Origin: Microlunatus sagamiharensis
GTDB taxonomy: Bacteria > Actinomycetota > Actinomycetes > Propionibacteriales > Propionibacteriaceae
DNA length: 64,000 bases
Assembly: GCF_900105785.1 (NCBI RefSeq)
Contig: NZ_LT629799.1
Span: 372,001-436,000 of the forward strand
Reading direction: 5' to 3'
Part shown: positions 48,908 to 57,786 of the stretch, piece by piece
Layout: each line of letters opens with the position of its first letter
How positions within the stretch are numbered: the first letter of the stretch is position 1
The notes under the pieces: model-generated
What the model was told of the DNA's origin: nothing
Seen by the model: only the letters and a program-made list of their open reading frames with translations
Databases searched by the model: none
Program-made: the position numbers and the translations under genes

Positions 48908-50211
48908 GCAGTCGTCTCCTGGGAGGTCGTGGGTCCGGTGGTCGTCCGGGCGGAGTCCGCCGACGGTCCGGGACGTTGGCTGGTGGGCGGCACCGCGGGC
49001 TCGCGGCCGGCCGCCTGGGCCGCCCGCTTGGCGTCGAGACGCTCGCGCTGCGGGATGACGGTGTAGCGCGGGTCCCGGGCCGACTCCTGACCCGCCTCGA
49101 ACACCCCGAAACGGGTGCACACGGAGCCGGCGACGAGGGCGAGGCCGCTGACCACCGCGCCGGCGCGCGAGCGCCGGCCCAGCAGCAGGGCACCGGCCGC
49201 ACCGGCCGCGGTGAGGATCTTACTCGCGCGCATCAGCCGGCCGGGCGTCCCGAGGTGCAGCGCCTCCGCCGACAGCCCCATCGAGCCCTCCATGCGGTGC
49301 TCGACGACGAGCTCGACGGTGGCGCCGATGACGGCGAGCGCGCGGGCCGGGCCGGACTCCGCCAGCGGGGCCAGGGCCATGCCCAGGCCGCCCGAGGCCG
49401 CGGCGGCCGAGCCGACGAAGACGAAGGGCAGCTCGCGGTGCGCGTCGTGCCAGGCCGGGGTGGAGGTGTCGGTGAGCAGCACGGCCGTGTACGAGGCGAC
49501 CGCCGGGGCGAAGGCGGCGGCGACCAGCCCGGCCGGACGAGCCGAGACGTCGACGAGGTCGCTCACGACGCCAAAGCGCCAGGGCAGGAGCTTCAGGACC
49601 TCGGTCCCCGCCGCGAGGATGGCGAACGGCCCGTACGCGGACAGGATCCACGTGCCGACCGACATCGGCGACGTCGGCTTGAAGACCCGCAGCATGTTGT
49701 AGAACCGCTCGGGCCGGCCGAGGTCGTGCACGAGGGCCAGCAGGCTGGTGGTGATCCCGGCGGCCGCGACGATGCGCGAGTTGCGTCGCAGGTGCGGGCG
49801 CCCGCTCAGGTCGGCGCCCGCGGCGAGCAGCGTGGAGCCGCCCGCCAGGCCCCCGGCGAACAGGTAGAAGGGGATGTCGGCCTCCCACGGGGTGGCCTTG
49901 ACGACCTGGCGCCCGTAGTAGGAGGTGAAGGTCGCGTCGGGGACCATCATCTCCTCGGCGCGGCCCTTGCGGCGTCGTCCGCCGCCCTTCTTGCCGTCGC
50001 GACGGCCTCGCCCACCACCACCGGTACGCCGGGCCGTCGCGCTCGCGCTGCCCTGGCCCTCGGTGCCGGGCACGGCGCGGATCGCCGCGTCGGCCAGCCG
50101 GTCGCCGTCGCTTCGCTCCGGGTTGGCGGCCTTGCTGCCGCCCTCCTGCTGGCCGAGCTGGTAGTCGACGTCCCGGTCGTCGGACCGGGCGCCGTCGGCG
50201 TCCGGGCTCAC
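48904..50211 (-). CDS. NrfD/PsrC-type membrane subunit of formate dehydrogenase
   Basis: A 435-residue protein from GTG 50211, overlapping the Fe-S subunit stop (GTGA). The first 90 residues are a polar, basic cytoplasmic tail (RRTGGGGRGRRDGKKGGGRR). From about 95 there are several membrane helices; FYLFAGGLAGGSTLLAAGAD is the NrfD/PsrC signature, and RFYNMLRVFKPTSPMSVGTW is also typical. It should anchor the formate dehydrogenase and pass electrons to menaquinone; there is no haem motif. The C-terminal 60 residues are hydrophilic. Confidence 0.9.
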   Translation of the reverse strand: MSPDADGARSDDRDVDYQLGQQEGGSKAANPERSDGDRLADAAIRAVPGTEGQGSASATARRTGGGGRGRRDGKKGGGRRRKGRAEEMMVPDATFTSYYGRQVVKATPWEADIPFYLFAGGLAGGSTLLAAGADLSGRPHLRRNSRIVAAAGITTSLLALVHDLGRPERFYNMLRVFKPTSPMSVGTWILSAYGPFAILAAGTEVLKLLPWRFGVVSDLVDVSARPAGLVAAAFAPAVASYTAVLLTDTSTPAWHDAHRELPFVFVGSAAAASGGLGMALAPLAESGPARALAVIGATVELVVEHRMEGSMGLSAEALHLGTPGRLMRASKILTAAGAAGALLLGRRSRAGAVVSGLALVAGSVCTRFGVFEAGQESARDPRYTVIPQRERLDAKRAAQAAGREPAVPPTSQRPGPSADSARTTTGPTTSQETTA

Positions 50212-51353
50212 TTGCGGCCCGCCACGAACGCGGTGGCCGCCGCGGCCACGAGCCCGAGCGCCGCGAAGCCGGCGTTCTTCCACATCCGCGGCAGGTCGGC
50301 CGTGGTGACGATCGGGTCCGGCGGGAAGCCGTACACCTCGGGCTCGTCGAGCAGCAGGAAGAACGCGCCCGCTCCGCCGACGCCGCCCTCGGGGTCCTCG
50401 GCGTAGAGCTGGGCGCCCATGACGCCCGCCGCCTGGAGCGTCTCGACCCGCTTCTGCGCGCGCTCGCGGAGCTCGTCGACGTCGCCGAACTGGATCGACT
50501 GCGTCGGGCACGCCTGCGCGCACGCCGGAGTCAGGCCCTCGCCCAGCCGGTCGTAGCAGAGGGTGCACTTCTGGGCGACGCCGTGGTTGGAGTTGGCGAT
50601 GTCGTCCTTGGGCTTGTTCTTGTCGCCGATGCGGCGGTCGATCACGCCGAAGGGGCAGCCCGCCACGCAGTAGCCGCAGCCGTTGCAGACGTCGTCCTGC
50701 ACGACGACCGTGCCGAACTCGGTGCGGAACAGCGCGCCGGTGGGGCAGACGTCCAGGCAGCCCGCGTTGGTGCAGTGCTTGCAGACGTTCGAGGCCATCA
50801 GCCAGCGGAAGTCGGTCCGCTCGCCGGCCTCGGGCGACGCGCTCGGCAGGTCGAAGGCCGGCATGCCCAGGTCGACGAGCGGCTTGTCCGGCGCCTTGGC
50901 GGGTTTGAGCGAGCCGAACAGGTCGAGCGCGCTGTGGTCGGTGCCCGCGCTGCCGTCGAAGTCGGCGCTCAGCTCGCCGAGCACGACGTCGGCGCCGACG
51001 GAGGTCTCGGGAACGCCGATCGTGACGCCGGTCGTCTGCCCGCCGAGCGGCTTGCGCTGCTCGATGAACGCGACGTGGCGCCACGTGCTCGCGCCCAGGG
51101 CACCGGTGTTGTCGTAGGAGCTCCCGAGCAGCTCGTAGATGCCGTCCTGCGGCACCCCGTTCCACTCCTTGCACGCCACCTCGCAGGCCTTGCAGCCGAT
51201 GCAGATCGAGGTGTCGGTGAAGAAGCCCTTGCGCGACTCCGGCTGCTCCCAGCCGGCCCGGTGCGCGGGACCCTGGGGCGTCGCCGACGTGAACGCCTGG
51301 TCCGAGCCCCGGTGCGGGTCCGTGCCCCGGGTGGTGCCGATGTAGTCGTCCAC
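50208..51353 (-). CDS. formate dehydrogenase iron-sulfur (beta) subunit
   Basis: A 381-residue protein from GTG 51353, one base after the alpha-subunit stop. Four [4Fe-4S] clusters are predicted from CIGCKACEVACKE, CKHCTNAGCLDVCP, CNGCGYCVAGCPFG and CTLCYDRLGEG with CAQACP. A C-terminal hydrophobic segment (AGFAALGLVAAAATAFVAG) may anchor it to the membrane. It carries electrons from the molybdopterin subunit to the NrfD-type membrane subunit. A long linker (about 75-165) between the first and second cluster motifs is larger than in E. coli FdnH. Confidence 0.94.
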   Translation of the reverse strand: MDDYIGTTRGTDPHRGSDQAFTSATPQGPAHRAGWEQPESRKGFFTDTSICIGCKACEVACKEWNGVPQDGIYELLGSSYDNTGALGASTWRHVAFIEQRKPLGGQTTGVTIGVPETSVGADVVLGELSADFDGSAGTDHSALDLFGSLKPAKAPDKPLVDLGMPAFDLPSASPEAGERTDFRWLMASNVCKHCTNAGCLDVCPTGALFRTEFGTVVVQDDVCNGCGYCVAGCPFGVIDRRIGDKNKPKDDIANSNHGVAQKCTLCYDRLGEGLTPACAQACPTQSIQFGDVDELRERAQKRVETLQAAGVMGAQLYAEDPEGGVGGAGAFFLLLDEPEVYGFPPDPIVTTADLPRMWKNAGFAALGLVAAAATAFVAGRK

Positions 51354-51354
51354 G

Positions 51355-54300
51355 TCAGTCCCGTTCCTGCTTGTTCATCGCGTGCTTCTGGCCCCCGCCG
51401 TCGGCCCCGTCCCCGTCGGTGGCCCCGTCGGAGTCCTGACCGAGGTCGGCGTCCGTCAGGCGACGGTGCTGCCCGTTCGCGTCCTCCGGCGGGGTGCGGT
51501 GCTCGTTGCCCGTGGCCGTGGTGACCCCGGCCCGGGCCCGGTGCGCCGCGACGTACTCCAGCAGGGCCGGGCCGCGCGGGCGCCGTCCGGGCTGGATGTC
51601 GCAGGAGGCGACCTTGGTCTCCTGGATGTGCACGTTCGCGTCGAGCGTCACCCCGAAGAGGTCGTTCGCGGAGTCACCGGCCACGAGCGCCTCGGACCCG
51701 ACGCCCCAGTGGTAGGGCAGTCCGATCTGGTGCACCGTCCGGCCGGCGATCCGCAGCGGGGCGACCCGCTCCGTCACCAGCACACGCGCCTCGATCGCGG
51801 TGCGGGCGCTGATGATCGTCGCCCACCCCAGGTTCTCCAGGCCCCGCTCGCGGGCCAGCTCCGGGCTGATCTCGCAGAAGAACTCCGGCTGGAGCTCCGA
51901 CAGGTACGGCTGGAAGCGGCTCATCCCGCCGGCGGTGTGGTGCTCGGTGAGCCGGTACGTCGTGAAGACGTACGGGTAGAGCTCCACGCCCGGCTCGTCG
52001 CCCGACGGGTTCTGCAGGTTGTCCTCGCGCGGGAAGACCTCGCGCGTGGGGTTGGCCTGCTGGCGGTACATCGGGTTGCTGACCGGGGACTCCTGCGGCT
52101 CGTAGTGCGTCGGCATCGGGCCGTCGAGCAGCCCGGCCGGCGCGTAGAGCCAGCCCTTCCCGTCCGCCTGCATGATGAACGGGTCGTCACCGGCGAGGCC
52201 GTCGGGACCGGCGGCGCCCTCCGGCGGGCGGTAGGACGGGGCCTTGCCGACCTCGAAGTCCGGGACGTCGTGCCCGGTCCACTTCTGGGCCTCCTCGTCC
52301 CACCACACGTACGCCTTGCGCTCGCTCCACGGCTTGCCGTCGGGGTCGGCGGCGGCGCGGTTGTAGAGCGTGCGGCGATTCATCGGCCAGGCCCAGCCCC
52401 ACTCGGGGGCGACCCACGACTGCTCGCGGCCCGGCTTGCGCCGCATCGCCTGGTTGACCCCGTCGGCGTACACGCCGGTGTAGATCCAGCAGCCGCCCGA
52501 GGTGGAGCCGTCCGGCTTCATCTCGTTGAAGGTGTTGAGCGGCTGCCCGGCCTTCTCCCCGGTGAGGTGGAAGCCGTTGATCTCGGCCAGCACCGCGGCC
52601 GCGGAGATCTCCCCGTCCTCGTCGAGCGGGTAGTCCCAGGTCAGGTCCAGCAGCGGACGGTCGCGCGGGTCGGTCGAGCCCGCCAGTCGCTGGCGGATCT
52701 TCTGCCCGAGCAGGTAGAAGAACTCGAGCTCGCTCTGCGCGTCGCCGGGCGGGTCGACCGCCTTGTGGTGCCACTGCAGCATCCGCTGCGTCTGGGTGAA
52801 GGTCCCGCCCTTCTCCACGTGCGAGGCCGCCGGGAAGAAGAACACCTCGGTGTCGATCTCGTCGGTCTTCAGCTCGCCGGTCTCGATCTCGGGACCGTCG
52901 GACCAGAAGGTCGCCGACTCGATGAGGTTGAGGTCGCGGACCACCAGCCACTTGAGGTGGGACAGGCCCATCCGCTGCATCTTGCCGTGGGCCGAGCCGA
53001 CGGCCGGGTTCTGCCCGAGCAGGAAGTAGCCGTCGATCTCGTCGCGCAGCATCGACATCACGGTCGCGTACGTGCCGTGGTCGCCCGTGAGGCGCGGCAG
53101 GTACTGGAAGGCGAAGTCGTTCTCCTCGGTCGCCGCGTCGCCCCACCAGGCCTTGAGCAGGCTGGTGGTGTAGCTCTTCGCGTTGACCCAGAAGCCCTTC
53201 TGGTGCGGGCTGGCGATCTCGGCCACGTACTCGTCGAGCGAGTCGTGCGGCCCGACCTTGGGCATCGGCAGGTAGCCCGGCAGCAGGTTGAACAGGGTCG
53301 GGATGTCGGTCGAGCCCTGGATGCTGGCGTGCCCGCGCAGCGCGAGGATGCCGCCACCGGGACGCCCCATGTTGCCCAGCAGCAGCTGGATGATCGCCGA
53401 CGTCCTGATCATCTGCACGCCCACGGTGTGGTGCGTCCAGCCGACGGAGTAGACCCAGGCGGTCGTGCGCTCGCGGCCGCTGTTCGCGGTCACGGCCTCG
53501 CACACCTCGAGCAGCTGCTCGGGGGAGATTCCGCAGGTCTCCTGCACCATCTCGGGGGTGTAGCGGGCGAAGTGGCGCTTGAGCACCTGGAACACCGTGC
53601 GCGGGTGCTGCAGGGTCTCGTCGCGGCGGACCTCGCTGTGGTCCAGCGCCGCACCGTGGCCGCCGAGCTCGTGGCCCGCCCCGCGATCGCTCTCGGACTC
53701 CTCGGACTCCTCGCCCCCGTTGGCGCCGTCCCCCTGCTTGGCGCCCTCGGGCTCCGACGCAGGACCACCGCCGGCGGAGTGCTCGCCGACGCCCTCGTAG
53801 GACCAGCTCGCCGTCTCGTACGTGCCCGTCTCCGGGTCGTAGCCGGAGAAGACGCCGTCGAGGTCGTCGACGTCGCGGAAGTCCTCGCTGACTAGGGTCG
53901 CCGCGTTGGTGTAGGCGGCGACGTAGTCGTGGAAGTACTTCCCCGTGCTGAGGATGTAGTTGATGATCGCGCCGAGGAAGACGATGTCGCTGCCGGCGCG
54001 GATCGGGACGTGCGTATCCGCCACGGCCGACGTGCGCGTGAAGCGCGGGTCGATGTGGATGACCTTGGCGCCGCGCGCCTTGGCCTCCATCACCCACTGG
54101 AACCCGACCGGATGGCACTCGGCCATGTTCGAGCCCTCGATGATGATGCAGTCAGACTGCTGCAGGTCCTGCAGAAAGCTCGTGGCGCCGCCACGGCCGA
54201 ACGAGGCTCCCAGACTGGGAACCGTGGCGCTGTGTCAAATACGCGCCTGGTTCTCGATCTGGATGGCGCCCATCGCGGTGAAGAGCTTCTTGATCAGGTA

Positions 54301-54804
54301 GTTCTCTTCGTTGTCGAGGGTGGCGCCGCCCAGCGCGGCGATGCCCATCGTCCGGCGCAGCGGACGACCCTCCTCGTCGGTGTGCTGCCAGCGCTTGCGG
54401 CGCGACTCGACCATGCGGTCGGCGATCATGTCGGTCGCCTCTTCGACGCCGATCCGCTCCCACTGGCGGCTGCGCGGACGGCGGTAGAGCATCGTCGTCG
54501 CCCGGCCGGGGGAGTTGACGAGCTGCTCGCTCGCCGAGCCCTTGGGGCACAGCCGGCCCCGGGAGACGGGGGAGTCCGGGTCGCCCTCGATCTGGGTGAC
54601 GCGGCCGTCCTTCACGAACACCCGCTGGCCGCAGCCCACGGCGCAGTACGGGCACACGCTCTGCACGACCTTGTCGGCCGTCGCGGTGCGCGGGGTGATC
54701 GCCCGCGTCTTCGGCGACTGCACCGCGTTGCCGCGGCCCAGCAGGTCGCCCCCCGTGAGCTGCCGCAGCACCGGCCACTCCAGGAACGTCTTCTTGATGT
54801 CCAT
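51355..54804 (-). CDS. fdhA: formate dehydrogenase catalytic subunit with selenocysteine (in-frame TGA 54235-54237)
   Basis: About 1149 residues from ATG 54804 if TGA at 54235-54237 is read as selenocysteine (residue 190). Before it: [4Fe-4S] CPYCAVGCGQ and RLCPKG (C51, C54, C58, C86) and the end ENQARI. After it: HSATVPSLGASFGRGGATS and MAECHPVGFQWVMEAKARGA, matching the sequence around the active-site Sec of FdnG-type enzymes (NQARVUHGP...AAEAHPVGF). A SECIS-like hairpin follows the TGA. The cofactor is a Mo/W bis-molybdopterin. There is no twin-arginine signal, so it should stay in the cytoplasm. An acidic low-complexity insert lies near 53650-53815 and the C-terminus is a hydrophilic tail. 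Confidence 0.95.
53650..53815 (-). other. acidic low-complexity insert within fdhA
   Basis: The stretch encodes Gly/Glu/Asp/Ser-rich sequence (GEESEESESDRGAGHELGGH) between conserved core segments GYDPETGTYE and the conserved RTVFQVLKRHFARYTPEMVQ. It is absent from the canonical E. coli layout as far as I can recall and is likely a surface loop. Confidence 0.6.
54190..54234 (-). promoter_or_regulatory. SECIS-like hairpin directly after the fdhA UGA
   Basis: The transcript forms an outer 7-bp stem (GCCACGG/CCGTGGC) and an inner 5-bp stem UUCCC/GGGAG, whose apical loop is AGUCU. The apical GU-containing loop is 20-odd bases after the UGA, similar to the GGUCU loop of E. coli fdhF and fdnG, which SelB recognises. 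The position and loop support recoding of UGA. Confidence 0.8.
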
Positions 54805-54824
54805 GATCGCCTCCTGCGGCGACC

Positions 54825-55127
54825 TTAACCCGGCCCGGGACCCGGCACACGGGGGCCGGGTCCGGGCCGGGTCCCGGTGAGCCGTACGGGGAGCACCGTG
54901 ATGGCCACCCCGGCCGGGTCCGTCTGCGTCGCGACGAGGACGTAGCTGCCGGGTTCAGAGGCCCGGACGTGCAGGTCGTGGGTCTGCTCGACCTCCTCGG
55001 GGAGCTCGAGCGACCAGGCGTACGCCGGCTCGCCCGACGCTCCGGCCCGAGCGGCGCCGAGCGGCAGGGCGACGGGCTCGCCGACGAGCCCACGGACCTC
55101 CACCTCGTGGCGGGGTTCCTGGGTCAT
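54825..55127 (-). CDS. small hypothetical protein heading the formate dehydrogenase operon
   Basis: A 100-residue protein from ATG 55127 with GAGGAGC upstream, 20 bases before the fdhA start on the same strand. The sequence is beta-strand rich (EVEVRGLVGEPVALPLGAAR; YAWSLELPEEVEQTHDLHVR; GSYVLVATQTDPAGVAITVL), with a Pro/Gly tail (TRPGPGPRVPGPGPG). It has no signal peptide or Cys residues. It is loosely like chagasin/I42-type or Ig-like modules, without strong support. It would be the first gene of the operon and could be an assembly factor; unknown. Confidence 0.6.
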   Translation of the reverse strand: MTQEPRHEVEVRGLVGEPVALPLGAARAGASGEPAYAWSLELPEEVEQTHDLHVRASEPGSYVLVATQTDPAGVAITVLPVRLTGTRPGPGPRVPGPGPG

Positions 55128-55277
55128 CGGGCTGGCTCCTCCTGGTCTCCCCGTGGTTGCTCCCGACCAGGGTCGCCGCCGGAGACCGGCTTGGCAACGA
55201 TCCGGCCACGAAGCCGCGCGGCCGCGGCGCGGGGCTCCGCCGGCCGCCACCATGGGGCGACCCACGAGGAGGACCCC

Positions 55278-55811
55278 GTGTCGCACGACCACCCGTCGCC
55301 CTGGTCGCCGTCCGGGCACCAGCAGGGCTGGCCGCCGGCCCCGCAGCCGGTCCCGCAGCCGACGTACGCCCCCCAGCCGCCGCCGCAGCCGCTCGTAGCG
55401 CCCGCCGCGGCGCCGCCGATCGAGGTGCGCCTGACCGGCCGGCCGGGGCAGGGCCGGGGACTCGCGATCACCGGGGTGGTCCTCGGCGGGCTCGGGCTGC
55501 TCGCCGGCGGGGTGGCGCTCGTGGCCGCGCTCGCCCTCGGTTTCCTCGGCGGTCCCGGGCCCGGCACCTACGGTCTCCGTGGGACCGTGTCGCCGAACGG
55601 CGGCGCACTGACCGGGACCGTCCTCGCCGACGAGGTCAGCCGCACGATCACCGACGACGGCGGCGAGCCCGACGACGTGACCTGCCCGGCGACCGTGAAG
55701 GTCGCCCAGGACGTGACCGCGGTCTGCCACGGGACCGACTACGGCGACGACGTGACCTTCGTCGTCTTCTTCGAGGACGACCGCGGCGCCTTCACGCTGC
55801 TGGAGGTCTGA
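55278..55811 (+). CDS. DUF4333-like membrane-anchored protein
   Basis: A 177-residue protein from GTG 55278 with GAGGAGG upstream. A 60-residue Pro/Gln-rich cytoplasmic head (PPAPQPVPQPTYAPQPPPQP), one TM segment (LAITGVVLGGLGLLAGGVAL) and an extracellular domain (about 105-177) with two conserved cysteines (VTCPATVKV; TAVCHGTDYGDDVTFVVFF). The layout fits DUF4333-type lipoprotein-like domains seen in Mycobacteria and relatives. Function unknown. It diverges from the small gene before fdhA and converges on a LuxR regulator. Confidence 0.75.
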   Translation: MSHDHPSPWSPSGHQQGWPPAPQPVPQPTYAPQPPPQPLVAPAAAPPIEVRLTGRPGQGRGLAITGVVLGGLGLLAGGVALVAALALGFLGGPGPGTYGLRGTVSPNGGALTGTVLADEVSRTITDDGGEPDDVTCPATVKVAQDVTAVCHGTDYGDDVTFVVFFEDDRGAFTLLEV

Positions 55812-55815
55812 GCTC

Positions 55816-56484
55816 TCAGGCGCCGCCGACCGTGGCGATCCCGTTCTGGTAGGCCCAGACCACGGCCTGCAGCCGGGAGCGGACGCCGAGCTTGGGCAGC
55901 ATCCGGGCCAGGTGCGACTTGACCGTCGAGACCTCGACGACGAGCGCGGCGGCGATCTCCTCGTTGGACATGCCCTGCGCCAGGAGCAGCAGGATGTCGT
56001 GCTCGCGCGGGGTCAGCAGGTCGGACGCGCGCCCGGCGGTGACCGGCTGCAGGCGGCGCCGCCCGACCAGCTCGGCGACGATCCGACGGGTCAGCGTCGA
56101 GTCGAGGGTCCCGTGGCCGGCGGCGACCTGGCGCACCGCCTCGGCGATCGCCGTCGGGTCGGCGTCCTTGAGCAGGAAGCCGGAGGCCCCCGCCTCCAGC
56201 GCCCCGAAGACGTAGTCGTCGAGGTCGAAGGTCGTCAGGACGAGCACCGGGATGACGGGGTCGGCGCCGGGACCGCAGAGCGCACGGGTGACCTCGATGC
56301 CGTCCATCCCGGGCATCCGGATGTCGAGGCAGGCGACGTCGGGTGCGAGCTCGCGGGCCAGTGTGAGGGCCTCGAGGCCGTCGGCGGCGGTCGCGACGAC
56401 CTCGAGGTCGGGCTCCGCGTCGAGCAGGGCCGACAGCCCCGCCCGGACGAGGGCCTGGTCGTCGGCCACGAGCACGCGGGTCAC
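55816..56484 (-). CDS. NarL/LuxR-type response regulator
   Basis: A 222-residue protein from ATG 56484. Receiver domain with VADDQ acidic residues, phosphoacceptor in VACLDIRMPGMDG and KDADPTAIAEAVRQVAAG. C-terminal LuxR helix-turn-helix (LLTPREHDILLLLAQGMSNE; VVEVSTVKSHLARMLPKLGV). The gene is downstream of, and overlapped by four bases with, its histidine kinase. The target genes cannot be read; the CPBP protease gene upstream of the kinase on the same strand may be one. Confidence 0.94.
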   Translation of the reverse strand: MTRVLVADDQALVRAGLSALLDAEPDLEVVATAADGLEALTLARELAPDVACLDIRMPGMDGIEVTRALCGPGADPVIPVLVLTTFDLDDYVFGALEAGASGFLLKDADPTAIAEAVRQVAAGHGTLDSTLTRRIVAELVGRRRLQPVTAGRASDLLTPREHDILLLLAQGMSNEEIAAALVVEVSTVKSHLARMLPKLGVRSRLQAVVWAYQNGIATVGGA

Positions 56485-57785
56485 CGCGCCACCTCCTCCT
56501 GCTGCGGGCGCAGTCCGGCCGCTCCCGCGTCCTTGGGGACCACGACCTGCACCCGCCAGCCGCCCTCGGGCGTCGGGCCGTACGCGAGCGTCGCGCCCAC
56601 GAGGTCCGCCCGCTCGCGCATCCCGACCAGCCCGAACCCGCGGCGGCCGCCCGTCCCGGCCTGCGACGGGCCGTTGGTGACCGTCACCGTGACCGCCTCC
56701 CGCGGGCGGTCGTCCACCTCGACGGTCACCGCGGCGCCGGGGGCGTGACGGTTGGCGTTGGCCAGCGACTCCTGCACGATCCGGTACGCGGCCAGCTGCG
56801 CGATGGGGCCGAGCCGGTCGCCGAGCCGCGCCCGGTCGGCGACCAGGACGCGCAGGTCGACCGGGGTGCCCGCGGCGCGGGTCGTGGCCACCAGCTCTCC
56901 CAGCCCGTCGAGGGAGTGCACCCCGCGGGTGGCGTCGGTGTCGGTGCGCAGCAGGCCGACCAGACGGCGCAGGTCCTCCAGGACCGCCGTGCTCTGCCCG
57001 CGCACGAGGCGTACGGACTCCTTGGCCCGGGCCGGGTCGGTGTCGATCTGCCGCTCGATCGCCGCCGCCATCACCGCGATGCCCGACAGGTGGTGCGCGG
57101 CGATGTCGTGCAGCTCGCGGGCCATCGCCGTCCGCTCGTCGGCGACCGCGGCGCGGACCAGCGCCTCCTGCTCGCCCTCCGCAGCCCGGACGGACTGCTT
57201 CCGCGCCTCACGGGCCTCGCGGCGCGAGACGACCAGCGTCCCCACGAGCAGCGGCAGGCCCACCGCTCCGACCGTCTGCAGCAGGCCGGTGGTGATGCCC
57301 GCACCCACCCCGGAGGTGCCGGCGGCGTACGCGTCGACCGCCTCGCCGACGACCACGAGCAGCGCGGTCGCCAGCAGCGGTGCGACCAGCGCGCGCAGCG
57401 GCCGGGCGAGGACGGCGAGGAACGACGCGACGGCGACGGCGCCGCTGGTCAGGCTGAAGAGCTCGCCCGTCCCGGCCGTCGCGAGCGGGAGGGCGAGGCC
57501 GGCGACGAGCACCGGCGTGGCGCGGGGGAGCCGACGGTCCCCGAGCAGCGCCACCGCCTGCGCGACCACGGTGGCTAGGCAGGCCCACCAGGCCGACGAG
57601 CCCGGTCCGGGCAGCGTCGTTGGCGCCGACTCGTCGAGCGTCTCGAGGCCGGGGAGCCCGGCGAGCACGCCGACCAGCACGAGCCCGGTGCCCAGGGCGA
57701 CCCGCCAGGGGGCGCCACCACGGGAGGCGCACGCCCGCCCGGGCACGGGCCCGGACGGACGTTCGACTGCGGTCACGGTCGGCAC
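56481..57785 (-). CDS. NarL-type sensor histidine kinase (HisKA_3)
   Basis: A 434-residue protein from GTG 57785. Several membrane helices in the first 190 residues (VALGTGLVLVGVLAGLPGL; ALVAPLLATALLVVVGEAVD; GAVGLPLLVGTLVVSRR) are followed by the HisKA_3 phosphorylation motif ARELHDIAAHHLSGIAVMAA and a HATPase with RIVQESLANANRHAP and GFGLVGMRERADLVGATL. No extracellular sensing domain is visible, so it likely senses membrane stress directly. It overlaps the response regulator (ATGA). The start at 57785 lies two bases from the CPBP gene stop. Confidence 0.93.
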   Translation of the reverse strand: MPTVTAVERPSGPVPGRACASRGGAPWRVALGTGLVLVGVLAGLPGLETLDESAPTTLPGPGSSAWWACLATVVAQAVALLGDRRLPRATPVLVAGLALPLATAGTGELFSLTSGAVAVASFLAVLARPLRALVAPLLATALLVVVGEAVDAYAAGTSGVGAGITTGLLQTVGAVGLPLLVGTLVVSRREAREARKQSVRAAEGEQEALVRAAVADERTAMARELHDIAAHHLSGIAVMAAAIERQIDTDPARAKESVRLVRGQSTAVLEDLRRLVGLLRTDTDATRGVHSLDGLGELVATTRAAGTPVDLRVLVADRARLGDRLGPIAQLAAYRIVQESLANANRHAPGAAVTVEVDDRPREAVTVTVTNGPSQAGTGGRRGFGLVGMRERADLVGATLAYGPTPEGGWRVQVVVPKDAGAAGLRPQQEEVAR

Positions 57786-57786
57786 C

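Noticed and set aside
51355-54804. Formate dehydrogenase as a pseudogene split by a stop codon
   Set aside because: The interrupting TGA matches the conserved Sec position, is followed by a SECIS-like hairpin, and selA, selB, selD and tRNA-Sec are all in the window.
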